Assembly (NCBI GenBank): GCA_050084515.1
Contig: CM114272.1
Coordinates: 42,718,001-42,782,000 of the forward strand
Origin: Blasia pusilla
Taxonomy: Eukaryota > Marchantiophyta > Marchantiopsida > Blasiales
DNA length: 64,000 nt
Reading direction: 5' to 3'
Shown here: piece after piece, positions 33,035 to 46,039 of the stretch
How the letters are laid out: each line of letters begins with the position of its first letter
Numbering within the stretch: the stretch's first letter is position 1
Translations under genes and position numbers: made by a program
The notes under the pieces: generated by a model
What the model was told of the DNA's origin: nothing
Seen by the model: the letters and a program-made list of their open reading frames with translations, nothing else
Database searches by the model: none

Positions 33035-33310
33035 TTGAAGATTAAGTTACAGTCAAGCTCATTAGACATTTGAACTGCTACATTAGATACTCAAACTAAG
33101 TAGGAATGCTTAATCATGGTTAGTCGATTAAACTTGATTATCTTAACTAGTATAAGTTAATCACAACTAGTCTAGCTCAAGACTGTGGTAAAAATTAGGA
33201 TTAGGGTTCCTTGTATATATATATAATTGAGAAGGGGATCGGCCTCTATTCATTCTCTCATTGCAAAATTTCGTTCTCCATAGTGGTGTGTGAGTGTAAG
33301 AGTCATTTTC
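33035..33310 (+). mobile_element. Copia-type LTR remnant (plus)
   Basis: Homologous to the reverse complement of 50,390-50,655, which adjoins copia coding sequence. Shared pieces: GAACTGCTACATT, TCAATTATATA with GAGAAGGGGA, and CATTGCAAAATTT-CGTTCTCCATAGTGGTGTG. A (TA)n run follows at 33,335-33,362. With integrase sequence downstream it is likely the 5' LTR of a decayed copia element. Confidence 0.5.
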
Positions 33311-33389
33311 CACCATTTATGCTTCCTTAGTAGTTTTATATATTATATATATATATATATATACACTAGTCGACAACCCATATCATTCA

Positions 33390-33740
33390 CAGGTTCTAGA
33401 GTGAAGGGATTAATCAGGTCGCATAAAAAATCTTTTTCTTCCTACCGTTAAGGAGCGAGAGCATTTTCTTGAACCTTTGTTGCCGCATGTTCAACAAACA
33501 GATGTTTGCAAGTCAAGAATTCAAACTCCAACAGTTTATATATTTATATTTATATTTATATTTTTATTCATATTCACTCCAGTGGGCAGTCTGTGCCATG
33601 CAGTAAAGAGACTAATCATCTCAGAGACAAAATATTTTTGTTATTGTCCATAGAGGAGGAGACATTTTCTTGCTTCTCGATTGCCATATGGCAAGCAAAG
33701 AGATGTTTGCAAATTAAGAAAGAACTCTTCAATAATATTA
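33390..33740. repeat. Diverged two-copy tandem repeat, about 190 bp
   Basis: Blocks at 33,390-33,540 and 33,590-33,735 share GAGCATTTTCTTGAAC/GACATTTTCTTGCTTC and CAGATGTTTGCAAGTCAAGA/GAGATGTTTGCAAATTAAGA. Non-coding, possibly copia leader. Confidence 0.45.
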
Positions 33741-34149
33741 TAATAGATGGAGAGGTGAGAATGCTTATGGGATATATGATATATATAACACCATTCATTG
33801 TTTCTATTGCCAATGGTGTATAAGTTCTTTGCAACATCTTTGGAATTCTTCCCCTCCAGGAGTGGGAGTCTTTGCATCTACACAAAGTTTGGAACTGACA
33901 TTAATTTCATTAAAGTAGGAGATGACATTGTCCTATATCATAAGAATTTCTTCAATATGATTACTACTATACAATTTTAAAATGATGGCGTCAAGGTTAG
34001 ACTTGACAAAAATTAGGCATATTCTTTTCTCAAGCACAAAGATCGATCATGACGTCTTCTTGCTTATTCCCATATGGATCTCCTTATCACCTAGATAGAA
34101 CTTCTACCATGGAGGCCAAGGCTAACCATGCTAAAGTTGAGTCAACTTT

Positions 34150-34530
34150 ATGATGTCTTTTAGGATAGATCAGTGAAGTATAGTAGAGCATCTTCGAGTA
34201 TAATGGAGCATAGCCTAAGGAGGTTGAAAATGATTTCTTAGAGGCCATAGGTAACCTCACATAGTAGGTCTCCCCTTTGTTTCGACTTAGTTAGAGTTAT
34301 ATTGAGAAACTTACTATATCGGCTAAATTATTATTTTGAATATAGTTTACTTTGGGAAGTGGCTCTTGATCTCCTATAATACTACAACAAATGAAGAGCC
34401 AAGGAGATAACTTGCACGCATAGGTTATCATGGAAAGACCTTGGAAGAGGAAAGAGGGTATATCCAAAGAGAAGGAGCTTGAGAACTCATTTTCTCTTTG
34501 TTAAACCTCTTGGCATGAGGAAGCGAAGCA
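34150..34530 (+). mobile_element. Dispersed LTR-like repeat, copy 3
   Basis: Matches copies at 8.7 kb and 32.0 kb (TTTAGGATAGATCAGTGAAG, TATATTGAGAAACTTACTAT, GGTTATCATGGAAAGACC, AAACCTCTTGGCATGAGG). More diverged and AT-shifted. It probably inserted into the copia remnant. Confidence 0.5.
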
Positions 34531-34670
34531 ATCGTGTTCCTTGCCTTAAATATGTAACCTAAGCCTATCATTAGGAGAGTGGGTTTGATTTGTGTGCACC
34601 ATAAATACTTCATTGTAGTTAAGAGTGTTATGTGATTTATCTTCTTGATGTTTGGATACCATGAGTTAGA

Positions 34671-35095
34671 ATGAATACGTGTGTGCTTGGTGATAATAAT
34701 GTATGTTGTGTAACGATGTGTATGTTCATGACATCCTTCCTACTTGGGCATAGAAGGTTAGGACATCTAAGTGCAGAATGTACACTAGGCAACTTCAACA
34801 AGTTACCACAAGTACCAAGCTTACTTTTTCCATCTCAATTTTTTTTAAATTCAAGGTAAACCATAATAAAGAGAAGATTTCCTACAACATTGAAGTCTAG
34901 ATTTGAGCCCAAGCTTGGCTAATAGTGATGTCTATGGTTCTTTTAAGATAAACTCCTTGAGAGGTGTCTTATTTTATGACTCTTTTGTGGATGATTGTAC
35001 ACGGAAATCTTTTGTATTCCCTCTCTAACTAAAGGAAGAAGTTATAAAAAATTTCAAAGCATTTGTTGATTAGGGAATCAAACTGACTCCTCTTT
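34671..35095 (+). pseudogene. Copia integrase fragment
   Basis: A first part reads HRRLGHLSAECTLGNFNKLP, like the GAG-pre-integrase segment (HxRLGH) of Ty1/copia. Near 34,916 a second frame reads SDVYGSFKINSLRGVLFYDS, then FVDDCTRKSFVFPL, a stop, and KEEVIKNFKAFVD. The integrase signatures are the first catalytic Asp region (xSDVxG) and the FVDDxTRKxFVF block. Stops and frameshifts interrupt it. The rest of pol is absent after 35.1 kb. Confidence 0.65.
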
Positions 35096-35099
35096 TCAC

Positions 35100-38000
35100 C
35101 CCCGATGAGTACCTGTCGACTTCCTGCTCAGCAACTTGTGCACTTTCTTCACAAATCTTGAAGCCTACCTCTATAGTTCACGTTGAAACATTGTGAACTC
35201 CATCGCCAGGTTAGTCGATAAGACATCTAATAGGTGAATTTTGTTGATGTCAAATAGATAGACATTTTTGCTGTGGAGCCCGAAAGTACGGCCTCAACGT
35301 ACTAACCAGATGGGAACTTCTGCGAAATTCCGGTTGGAGAAACAAACCAAAATGTTGCAGGCTCGAAAATTTACTGTGTTCTGAGCCAGACTAGGGTGTG
35401 AAGGTCGTTCCGTTCATCCAGGAGCAGAGAAAATTACGATTAGTGAAAATTATGATCTGGACCATATACTGCGAACCTCGTACATTAAATGCACGAGCGT
35501 GCGAGAGTAAGGACATGAGAATATGATTGAAATTAAGTCTATTTTTAAATTGCAAGGGTTTTCAAATCAGGGTGTGGCTAGAACGATAAGGATGAAACTT
35601 GGTACGAGTTCGAATCATTCATTCATAATGTGGAAATTGTATTCCACAATAAATACACTCTATTAAATGGTCGAGGCTCTTGATATATCACCCACCGCCA
35701 AAATGTGAATGGGTTAGGAAGGGTATGAAGGTCCAAACCCACAAACCAGGGTTTGCTATGTGTGAAAGTGAATGGTGAGGCCAGAAGAAAGTCTCATGCA
35801 TACCTCACATGAGCGCAACATTCGTGATAGGCAGCCTTCAAGTTTCTCAAGAGACAGAAAAAACGTTCTCATTCACACATGACAGCCTCGAGTGTTTCCC
35901 GGCTTGAGGGTAACCACGTTCAGCTTCTCACGCGCCAAAACTCGTACGTACGTTGACATTAGGAATCTGGCGAAAATTCCATCGCATGCAGTTGTGCACA
36001 AAATTCGAAGAATCAGACCTTGTGCTCGGTATCCTAACTCCTAAGTTCCCTAACCTTCAAGGGATGGTGACCGTACGTAACTTTACGAGGCAATTGTAAA
36101 CTTCGAGAAAGTTAAGAATTTCATTCTATCTTGATTAGCGACAGTGATCTTCACGAGCACTGTTTGCCATGTACCATGATCACTTTGGAATCCAGAAAGA
36201 AAAGGTTCTTTCTTGCCAGGTAGTTTCTTGTGTAAGTTGCTCAGGTTGATTCTACAATTTATTTGAAGCGTTCGAGTTTTAGTTCGCCGTTTATATAAGT
36301 TGTGGACAGAAAAATGCAAATTACTTCTTCGGCCCATATTTCATTGACTCCTGCTTAACTTCTCTCGCTTGATTGCATTAGTCTACTGCGCCAGCCCCAT
36401 GAAGAGTAACTAAAATTCAGTTTTTTCTAGCTGGAGAAGCCCTACAAACCTAAGTGTGAGTCGTGTAAGAGACCCTAGATAAATAAATAGACCTATGCGA
36501 AGGAAGGTCCTGATTTCGTTAGGCTATTTATTTTCCTACCTGCTAGCATCCCTACGAAGGAATCCCTGACTCACATTCTTGCATGTGAGTCAAGTTACCT
36601 AGAGGTCTTGGACTTTTCCAAAGGTGGAATGATGTATATATATGCATACAGAATTGAGGTGCCTAAACATGTCATGTTCGTAAACTAGAGAGAACCAAAA
36701 GTTGCTCGAAAGCGTTGGTCAGCCTAGCTTTTCAAAAGACAAGGAGTTCATGCTGAATATATTCACTCGTCCATGAGCCCGCTAACCCTCACTTTTTGAA
36801 TAATTTCGAATCTTCATAATTTAATAGTGATATTTATGTATAAGTGTCCAAATGCATGCAGCAGAACGATGTCGATTATGAGATGAATAGAGTATGTCCG
36901 ATCCATCAACTTGAAAGTTCAGCCTGAAGGACTCCGGTCAACGATGTGTCTTGGACTTGAAGAAAATGCAAGTATCCAACATTCCAGTATACGATATTCC
37001 AAGTTGAATCACTTCTTATTCGTAAAAGAGAAAATTACCTTTTGAACGCTTTCCATTCAAGATTTGAGAGGGCGCTTGGTTTTCAATGTAGCCCAGCAAC
37101 CACACTTTTCAGTTTTTCACGCTATGCGTACTAAAGTACCATCTCGTGATGTTCTACGAAGTGTTAGGCTGAATTTAACCTTGAATTTAACCTGACTTTG
37201 TGTCATGAATCCTACATTCTAACCATCTTTACCGATAATTGTGTACATAATTCGGTCACTATGGAAGACTTAGTCAGAGTTTAGAAATTGGGAATTTTGA
37301 CTGATATTAATTAGAATCAGTCCCACCAAGAATATATCTTAACTTTCACGCATAAATAGGTAAGAAATCCTAAATTTATCTCCTTAATCAAGCCAATTAG
37401 AGCTTACATGTGTATGAAGCACATATGGCTAGTCATCCGAACCTAATTAGCGGATCAAATAGGCATGAAGAAACGTACTCACTTCAAAGCTAGAGCCGCC
37501 ACCACTCCAATTGAAGCAACAAATATTTTCTGATCAGCACAAGAAGCTCGTCAAATTAGTGGATATCTAGCTAGGCACGTGGTCCCAAGCGGACGAGAAA
37601 GTCGAAAGCATGACGAGCGGGTCAAAGTGATAGATTCCAAACTGTAGAGGCCCACACCGCATAAATTCCTACGAATAGTCAAAGTGTGGCGCTCGGTAAT
37701 CGAAAAGGTATACGGAGTCTCTAAAGATTGAGTACCGCAACGAAATGAGAAACCAGGAAATATATGTAGACATTGTAGAAGTACCAGATCTAGAGATCTA
37801 CCAAACTTGATCAGTAGGAATCTAGCTACAGGAAGATACGCTTTATTAACTTTAGGGATTACAAGTGAGGAGATGCACGTATGATATGAAGAAATGCCCC
37901 AAACCCCAAGTTCGGTTTAGTTTGCTCGTACTCTCAATACACGCAAGAAATTTAATCGATTTGCTAAATGAATAGATGGTATCCTTAGCATCTCTATACA

Positions 38001-41000
38001 ATCACTCCTCCCACTTTCGGCAATTCCTGAATGTGCTTAACCACGTTAACTGAATGTGCTTAACCACATTAACGCCCTCGAAACAGAGGTTCATCTATTT
38101 CATTTACTTCTCTTTCCACCACCGATATCTTGGGCTTCATAAATATGCTCCTAGTGTAGCTAATAATATCCAAACTAAGTCTATACAGGCATTTATGACC
38201 CTATTGAAGCAAACTTTTTATGATCCACTAGAGTGTCTCAGTTATTCATTTTAACAAGCGGTTAGAAAAATAAGAATTTTGATTATATTTCCACTCTTCT
38301 CTTTTGGTGCTTCAAGGAGACTGGTAGTGTCTTAATCTTGGACTTGAACCCTGTTCCCGAACAAATAGTCTGCACAATACACTTCTTTGATTCCAAAACT
38401 TGGATTTATCCAGTAATGTGCTACAAACCCATACCCCGGAGCCAATGTACGCAGCAGATAATATTTATCATCCGTGTCCGTGAAAGAAATTACTCTCTCA
38501 TATGTATGTATATATATGGAAACCGTTCACCTTTGAGCAGACTAGGGCACTAGACTAGAACATGCCTCCATAGACAGCATATTAACGGTTGACTAGAAGA
38601 TTTACCTGTAGATAGTGATACATGCCATATATTACTTGTTAGAAAAATAACCGCTCATCCTCGTATCTTTAAACTCGGCCCTCGCTAGAATGGGAATATG
38701 CGTCCAATGTAGACCTCAAAATCTTGCCAAAGGGGAGAAATTTCTTCCGTTGTAGAATCGTTGACAGACAGGCAAATCTTGTTGCTCTCCAGTACTACAT
38801 CGCTCTGCTTGAAAGGTTGGACCTCAAAGGGTAGTTTTGGAATTGCGCGCGCTAAATACAAGTCTTTGCGAATAGGTTGGATTTTGAAAAGTGATAATAT
38901 ACCTCAAAACATGTACAGTACTCTGCCTTCTCAAGAAATGCACCCGACACGTCAAACTTCTCACACGGATCGAAGAGGTTGCATATTTATGATGAGGAGA
39001 ATTAATATTCAGTGTACATCTGGGAGAGTCTGTCGGCACAGGTTCTTGACTCCAGAGATTCGTGGCGCTAGCCGACGATTCAGTGAATGATTGTTCGTTA
39101 TGTGCCGGTGTACGGCTCGTGCGCATATTCTGCCCACCTTACTGTGCAACTCAAATTTTGACCTGGCACATGTGACATGCGACATTGCGACGTGTCCAAA
39201 GCTACTTAAGCATACACTTGGCATGCCTTCTCTCTAGATCTGAATAACGAGAGGCTCGCACATCCTAGGCGAAAAACGAATTCCAATTCCAGCTCGAACT
39301 CCCACATTTGATGGAGGTGGACCATCGCAGGTCGAGTCTTCCCCTTGTGCATCGAATTCGAAGCGAGCTCGCCATACCTGATACATCGAAACTCTAACAA
39401 GAAACGTTGAATTCTAAATAGGCTCGTCGATACGTCGCGCTAAAATAATAAGAAATCGCATATTGGGAACCGGGCAACTTGTTGACATAACTTGTCGAGC
39501 TGCAATCGAGTAAATATTCCCGTTCTACGTATACTAACATGAAATAGACTTTGTAGGGGTCTCTATCATTATTTTGATCTGGGCGTAAAATCCGTCGAAT
39601 CACTCGAATGGAGCTTACACGTACACCAGGCAACGTGTCCCCGTATGCCTTCAGAAGGAAGGCTAGCCTCCCACTTCTCTTCGCTTATAAGTAAGCTCGA
39701 TCTCCTCTCCGCTGGGAATATGTATGTCTCGGTTGACTTTGATTAGCGGGTTAATAAAACACAACAGTGTAAATAGCGAGTCTAGATGTCCACGTGGCCA
39801 CTCTGGAAAGTACGCTATATTCATAGATGTCAGCGTCCAGATTCGTTGTCACTGTGACTCGCTCAAGCTTCCTGCTGTGCCACCGGTTGTCATATTTCGA
39901 CCAGTGATAATGCGGTTTGACCAGCAAGATCTTGAATGATTTTGAGGCATTCATCGGTCAGCCCGTGCCTACCACTCGGAACTAGTTCTCGAACTCGCCT
40001 CCTACCTGCTGACTCCATTTGGGTCATGCCTACTCAGCTTGAACGCCGACGAGACCGAGAAAAGTATCCATTTAGGAAATTTTAACTTCATCTTAAGAAG
40101 CCATGGCAACTTAATCATAGCTTACGACGCGCACAACTTGGCTTGTTTTCAATGTATTCAAAAATGAGGCCAGGGCAATATTACAATAATTTGCAAATCT
40201 CCTCCAAGTTAGGTTAGTTGTGTACTATGACTCTATTTTCGCATTTTTCGTCTAATAAGAAAATAGGATTCAGATATTCGCATTTCAGAGCAAAGTTTCT
40301 TGGAATTCGAAGCTTCTTTCACTCTTTATGTCCAGCGCTACGTAGGATTAGCTACGGCCAAACCGGTTAAGACCATTACGTCGTAGAATGCGCATATTCT
40401 ACTAAATAGCTTCACTAATTGGATTTCTCTATACATCGTTTTCCTTAATTGGATTTTACAAGATCGCGTACACATGATATAAGATATAATGTTCGTAGCC
40501 ACGTACACAAGCTTTATAATAATAATAATATTCTTTATTTATTTATGCTTTATAATATTCAGCTAAAATGAGCGGAATGGGTAGCAGCGACATTCAGTAA
40601 ACCCTCAGTGGAGTCAGTCGGGTGATCCCAAGGCATTGACGTGTACTTTCCATATGCGCCATGATCTTGAAAGCGCATAGCTCCAGAGCACGATTGGACG
40701 GTATAAATATCAGTTCATTTTGAGAGAAGAATCATTCATACATTCCTTTCTTCCATAACTTGTGCCTGCTGGAGCTCTCAATTTTTCGACAAGATCTCTA
40801 CGTACGTTGTGTTTCATTTGACGGATGCGTTGTCCTTTCCTTAAGGCTATGAGGAATTTCAACATGAGAGGAAAACTTTCCAGTGTCCTGGAATTAGTTG
40901 CAGAGTTTGTGTTTAGTTCGAGCAGTGGATCTAGGCGTTTATTAAAGCACGCTTGGGTCATCCAAGGTGTTCCTGCAATTTCTGTTCATGTGGAATCGAT

Positions 41001-41080
41001 AAAGAGAAACGACCGCAAGGCAACGACCCTAAAGATCGGATTGCAGGATTTTGAAAAGCGCAGTGAATGAGCTAACGGAT
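35100..41080. other. Six-kilobase stretch without recognised gene
   Basis: Mixed-composition DNA with only short frames, none protein-like on inspection. Small direct repeats: GAATGTGCTTAACCAC twice at 38,030-38,070, and GAATTTAACCTTGAATTTAA at 37,169-37,190. An (ATA)n run lies near 40,517. If a gene is here it has short exons I cannot detect. Confidence 0.4.
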
Positions 41081-41290
41081 AGTCTTATCTTGCTCCTTGG
41101 TTATATTAATGTCTCTTCCTTTTGCTGCCATATCAGCAAACTTCTCTGACCTCCCACTCGCGGATGACGACTAGCAGGCACTCGGTGCCTTCATTGACCG
41201 TGTGTAAATTGGAATGAGTAGATTGGCTGCTTTGGCAGCCAAAAGGAGGATGTATTGACATACCCACAGAACAAGCTAGGACCTTCTATT
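41080..41290 (+). ncRNA. Isolated hairpin unit P8 of the foldback family
   Basis: B core 41,114-41,130 (CTTCCTTTTGCTGCCA); A core 41,230-41,249 (perfect CTTTGGCAGCCAAAAGGAGG); loop about 100 nt. Outer arms pair TATCTTGCTCCTTGGTTATA with GACATACCCACAGAACAAGC. Orientation as in cluster 2. It lies more than 21 kb from the nearest other copy, without tandem neighbours, yet its A core is unchanged and the arm-A bulge base is kept. Confidence 0.6.
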
Positions 41291-42080
41291 CAACCTTCTT
41301 CAAAAGCTTGCAGTGCGCCAACAAGACTGGCTGATGATATCTTATCTCTGGGTTCAGTTACGTGTTCTACTTTTCACCTCTCTAAATCGATGCTGGATCA
41401 GTGACATTAGGATTTTTCTTCCTACACGACGACACTTTACAGTGGATAGAATGTAAAATTTGGAAATTCGGTCATGACCGAATGAAAGGATTGGGTTCTC
41501 ATCCATACTTTGTATTTACTATTCACTCCTTGCTCGCAGATTCTTTTAACGGAACCGGTTGGGTACCACCTTTGTCTCCGTCCTCGAAGATGCTCACAGG
41601 CTTGAGGCTCCTTCAATTTCTGCACGAGTAATGCGTTCTATTCGTAACATTCAGGTGGCCTTCTTTTCATTTGCTCTATGACGATATCAACATTCTTGAC
41701 TTCCGAAAGAAAATTTGCGCTCGTCCCCATCACATTTACGTGCGTCCAAAAGAGATCTACAGGTCGTGGAGGTGCGTTTGATCGGGTTCTGCAGTGATAG
41801 AGTTCACGAGAAAAAATTTTGCATGTCTTGATAACTTCATTAATGGTGATGCTAACACCGCAACTCTGATGGATGCTTGGCGGCGCTACTCTATATGAGG
41901 GTTTCTTGAGTCGGAAGCTAGAGAGTATTAGTTGAAGACTCTCCTCTCTCCCAAAACTTCCAGTAGGTTCAATAGGTTGTACTTCTATAAACAGAAGTAT
42001 GCATAGGGATCTGAAATTCAATATCCTGATTTCTGATTGTATTTTTAATGTCTGATATACGCCCTCTCTGAAGCTGAAAA
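41291..42080. other. Stretch without recognised gene
   Basis: A 154-codon minus-strand frame (41,638-42,102) is open but resembles no known family and has no supporting features. I see nothing else. Confidence 0.35.
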
Positions 42081-42365
42081 TACTCTGTAGCCTCCCACTC
42101 ATGGAGACTCGGAATAACTTCCGAAATGGAGCATACGGAGATGCTTTACAACCTACAGCTTCCCACTGGCGTATTCCTTGTGCATGCGGAGATACTTCAG
42201 AATATCTAACTTCTGACTTGAGAACTCATTGCGCATGCGAAGATGCTTTAGAATCTTCTACTTCCAATTTAGTCTGCATTAGAATATGTAGCTTCCGACT
42301 AGAGTATACGTTGCGCATGATCAGATGCTTTAGAATCCCAATCTTCCAACTAGACTGTATAGCAT
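42080..42365. repeat. Tandem repeat, unit about 51 bp
   Basis: Four to five imperfect units begin GGAGATGCTTTACAACCTAC, GGAGATACTTCAGAATATCT, GAAGATGCTTTAGAATCTTC and TCAGATGCTTTAGAATCCCA, each followed by CTTCC/CTTCT-ACT and TGCGCATG. A 93-codon plus frame runs through it, but its openness follows from a period divisible by three. Confidence 0.55.
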
Positions 42366-44120
42366 TTACTGAGCAGCTTTAAAAGTACCGATGGGCCAGA
42401 TACATACTTTCGGAAGGGCTTCTCGAGTTACGAATTCTTTCTTTTCCATCTCTTGGAGCCATGTATAGTGACGTGGTGCAGAGCGGCCATCCCTGTAGAT
42501 ATGAGTCACGGAGGAATGGAAACGGAAAGCCGGCATTTGCTGCTTCACAATTTCCGTGAGTCGTTATTGTGTTAGAAAACACAACCCGACGAACTGACAT
42601 TCTAAATCCGATGCTTATTTAATATCCTGTTTTGAGTTCCTGAGGCCCAGCTTCCAGTTTTGACGTGCAAGGTAGAGTGAGCATGAGTAATATATTCCCA
42701 TTTGATCGTCTTCTAGTCGGCTAGTGAATAAAGCCTCTTCTAGAGTTAAATTCTCCCAAGAGTGCCGTGACGCACTTGTGCCCCATAGAATGTCAACCAA
42801 ACTCCTGTCATCCCGTCACGTCCATCACGTAACGTTAGTGAAATGAAATAAACCTCACCTATCGTCTCGAGAGCGTAACATACTTGGATTGGAAGTAATC
42901 GTAAGAACATTTGACCACCACTTCTCACCAGACCCTAAAGTAAAACTAAGAAATTCGACCCATTTAGAAAAAAATTCAAGTTCCTGGACTGGATACCGAG
43001 GTCAGTGTTCTAGTCTAAAATCTGAAAAAAAAATTGGACAAATGTTTCCCAATTAAATTTCCTAGTTTCATTTGAGTTGAAGTTTTGGGTACCGATTGGG
43101 TACTTCCTAACCGTAAGTATGGTTTGGTCGCACTTAATGAGTTCGAATCTAAATGTAATGGTGTGACGAGTCTGCGTTGACAGGATGAGACCAATATGCA
43201 TGTCAGCTCACGCCCTGCCTTGACCACATTGTGAATGATGAATCGACGTGATTGTATCAATCCAACTGCTACCGTGGGTGCAACAATTTTGTATACGTAC
43301 AGGATGCAGAATGGGTGCAATAATCAATGGGAGTGCAAAGTAACCAGACCAAATTGAAGCAAGAGGTGCCATGATCGATAGTCTTTTTCTTGGAAATATG
43401 AAACTAATTCTTGAATGTGGATGAAATGAAATCATAATTATTTCGCATCATTGAATTCGGATGTCACCGCTTTCATTTTTTTCTATTTGGTATTTTCCCT
43501 TGAATGAGCCTATGAGAGCCCATACATTTCTCGGTAGGTCAGTGCTTGAGCAGCCCCTACGGAACCTTTGTACCGATAACGAGCTATCGTCGCTCGTTAG
43601 GAACCTCCTCCGCGGTTATAGCAGGTGTGAAGATCAGTTCGAACTGGGTCCACAGGCACGGGGCGCCATGTGAGTACATTAAAGGAAACGTTAGACGCTT
43701 TCCAATGATATCCGCTATCCAACAATGTTGCCCAAGCGGAAGAGAGAGAAATTTTGTCTAAAATTATAATTTTTTCTAAATAAGGAATGTCCTCAAGTAG
43801 TGGTGGTTTTTTTCTAAGATGAAAGCTGTGGCTTCATCCTAAAAAAGATTAGCCTTGATCTTCCTAAAAAAAAATATTGTATGGTTAGTTCTGGCCTTGA
43901 CCACATCAAAGCAAACATTATTGAAACTAAGTTATTCTATGGCCAAATAGAAGGTACAATGCCGTGAGATATTTCAAACATCTCCATTGACATATTAGAG
44001 AAAAGAGAGAGAAAAGATAGACTCTACGAAGCTCTCTTAATTGATGGAAATACAAACTTTTTATCTAGGAGTAAGAACAATCCGTCTCTTCGGATGCCAT
44101 CTATTTGGTTGGCATCCGTT
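42366..44120. other. Stretch without recognised gene
   Basis: Short unconvincing frames only. From about 43,770 the sequence becomes AT-rich. No repeat structure stands out before 44,121. Confidence 0.35.
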
Positions 44121-44216
44121 TTAAATGTAGATTTAAAAATCATAAAAGACTTATAATGGTTCCCAAGTCTTAAATGTAGATTTAAAAATCATAAAAGACT
44201 TATAATGGTTCCAAAT
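44121..44216. repeat. 49-bp perfect tandem duplication
   Basis: The block TTAAATGTAGATTTAAAAAT... begins at 44,121 and again at 44,170, identical over about 45 bp. It lies directly beside MITE M copy 3. The recent duplication may be linked to the insertion. Confidence 0.75.
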
Positions 44217-44225
44217 CACGTGGAT

Positions 44226-44510
44226 AAACGTTCGTGTGTGGACATGTCCATATTCGTCCTATAGAATTACTTTTTCATATGGGCCCACTTTTTCCTTCTT
44301 TCTCATTTCCCTTACTTGTCTTCGTGTTCCATACTCCACCGTTTCTCCTCCCTCCACTTCCACTCCCTCCTCCTTCATGCTCCTCTAATCCTTGTCTTGT
44401 TTTCATCATGGACTAAAAGTATGGGTCCCACCTCTTGGAATCCATGTCCGTGGACATGTCCAGACTTGTCCGTCCTAAGGAAGGACTTGTCTATTTTTAT
44501 GCAACCATGA
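44226..44510 (+). mobile_element. MITE family M, copy 3
   Basis: Interior matches copies 1 and 2 (CATATGGGCCCACTTTTTCC, TTCGTGTTCCATACTCCACC, CATGTCCGTGGACATGTCCA) and it ends TTATGCAACCATGA. The left terminus is diverged or truncated (begins near GTGTGTGGACATGTCC). Confidence 0.6.
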
Positions 44511-45140
44511 CACCTGCGCAATTGTTAGAGATATAATCAAAATTTAGGTCCAGATTATCCAATTTTTTCAAATAGACTTCACAGGTCACTTCCACATCTA
44601 CGTCAAGTGAACTTCAACTAAATCTATGATTTTCCTAGGCTTCGTAGTATAGATTTCCATTTCCCCGAGGAAACTGACTATCTTAATAGTACGTAGATGG
44701 CACCATTCACAATCATTCAAATACTAGAACCTCTAAGTCAACACATTCATCACATCTCACGTCCATTGCATATTCATTCGAGGAGACTAAATATTTTAAT
44801 TGAATATCTCAGATTTGGAACTTAAGTTCCAAATGAGTATGACAATATATCCATCAATAAACATCTCTCACAAACATATCCATGCCAAAAAAATCTTCAC
44901 TCTCTTAAGCTTTCTTTCTCTTTAATATGTTACAACTCTTGTTCCATTTATAAATATACCCATCATCTTACAATATAGCAGCCACTTGTTATCCTCTTTT
45001 ACTTGTCTTTCTCTTAAATTGCAATAGGGTCTCATTCGCGCAATGTCTATCACTTAGTTGGGCTCAACCTGTAAGATATACTCATGGAATTATTTGGTGT
45101 ACTTACTCCAACTAACCTTCCCTCTCTTGGAGTTAGGATC
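44511..45140. other. Stretch without recognised gene
   Basis: AT-rich DNA. No coding, RNA or repeat feature is evident. Confidence 0.35.
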
Positions 45141-45143
45141 CAC

Positions 45144-46038
45144 TTAGAGATATTCCTGTAAAGTCTTGTGCATATATTGCTCTTCCAAACTATGTAGGTC
45201 CACATCCCACTTCTTAGCCTTTCTGTTGATGAACTTGAATAAATATTCCTTCAAGTCATGCAACTTGTAGTCATCAACGCAATAACGAGCAACTTCTCGT
45301 GCGGTCACCTTCCAAGTAATCTTCTTCATGCGGTTCAAGATCATTCCCTTTGATGGAGTAATCGAATGTGTTATCCACGAAAGTAGTCATTTTTAAGTCC
45401 AAGAAGATTTGGAATACCCTATTACAATCTGATTTTAGATGGCCAATGAGGTATCTAGGATGGTAGGTCTAGGAAGTCATTTTCATCCACAATAATGTTG
45501 GAATAAGGTTGCTTCTTCCACTTCATATACATGGGAGCCCCAACTTTATGATGTTGTGGAGAACTCCAATAGGAAGTCATTTCTCTGTTGGATTCTCCAA
45601 CATCCACTTGGCAACAAGGAGGCTTTTCATGCTCCATGATGGGTTGGGACCTTCTACTAAATTCTGGTCCACGTTGCTAAAGAAGACTTCTATAGTGATC
45701 TCCACTCTCGAACTTGCTTTGCATATTGTCTACATCAATTTTCCAAGTATATTTTGGTACAAAATGGAGACCATAAGATTTTCTTCAATTGTATGGAGAA
45801 GAAAGTTACTATTATTTTCGATTGAAGATGGCTTAGGAAAACCAATATGTCTAGTACTAATGAAATAACTAACACTCATCCCATCCAAGCAATTCTCTAA
45901 GACTTTCATTATCAAAAGGTAAGGAAGAATAATACCGGCCTCGCAATGATTCCTTTCTTCTCGGGGGCTGATATGTTTTGCGCCTACTCTCCTTGAAATT
46001 GAATCTTCATTGTTGCCGAAGCGTGCATTTAGTAGCAC
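45144..46038 (-). pseudogene. Broken unrecognised coding locus
   Basis: Three successive minus-strand frames look protein-like: 46,038-45,730 (GNNEDSISRRVGAKH), 45,637-45,455 (MEHEKPPCCQVDVGESNRE) and 45,344-45,144 (KLHDLKEYLFKFINRKAKKW). Together they suggest one gene cut by stops and frameshifts, perhaps transposon-derived, but I recognise no domain. Confidence 0.3.
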
Positions 46039-46039
46039 A

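Noticed and set aside
33335-33365. (TA)n run as a functional site
   Set aside because: Simple-sequence run with no supporting context.
41638-42102. 154-codon minus-strand frame as a gene
   Set aside because: No domain or family resemblance, and it runs into a 51-bp tandem repeat.
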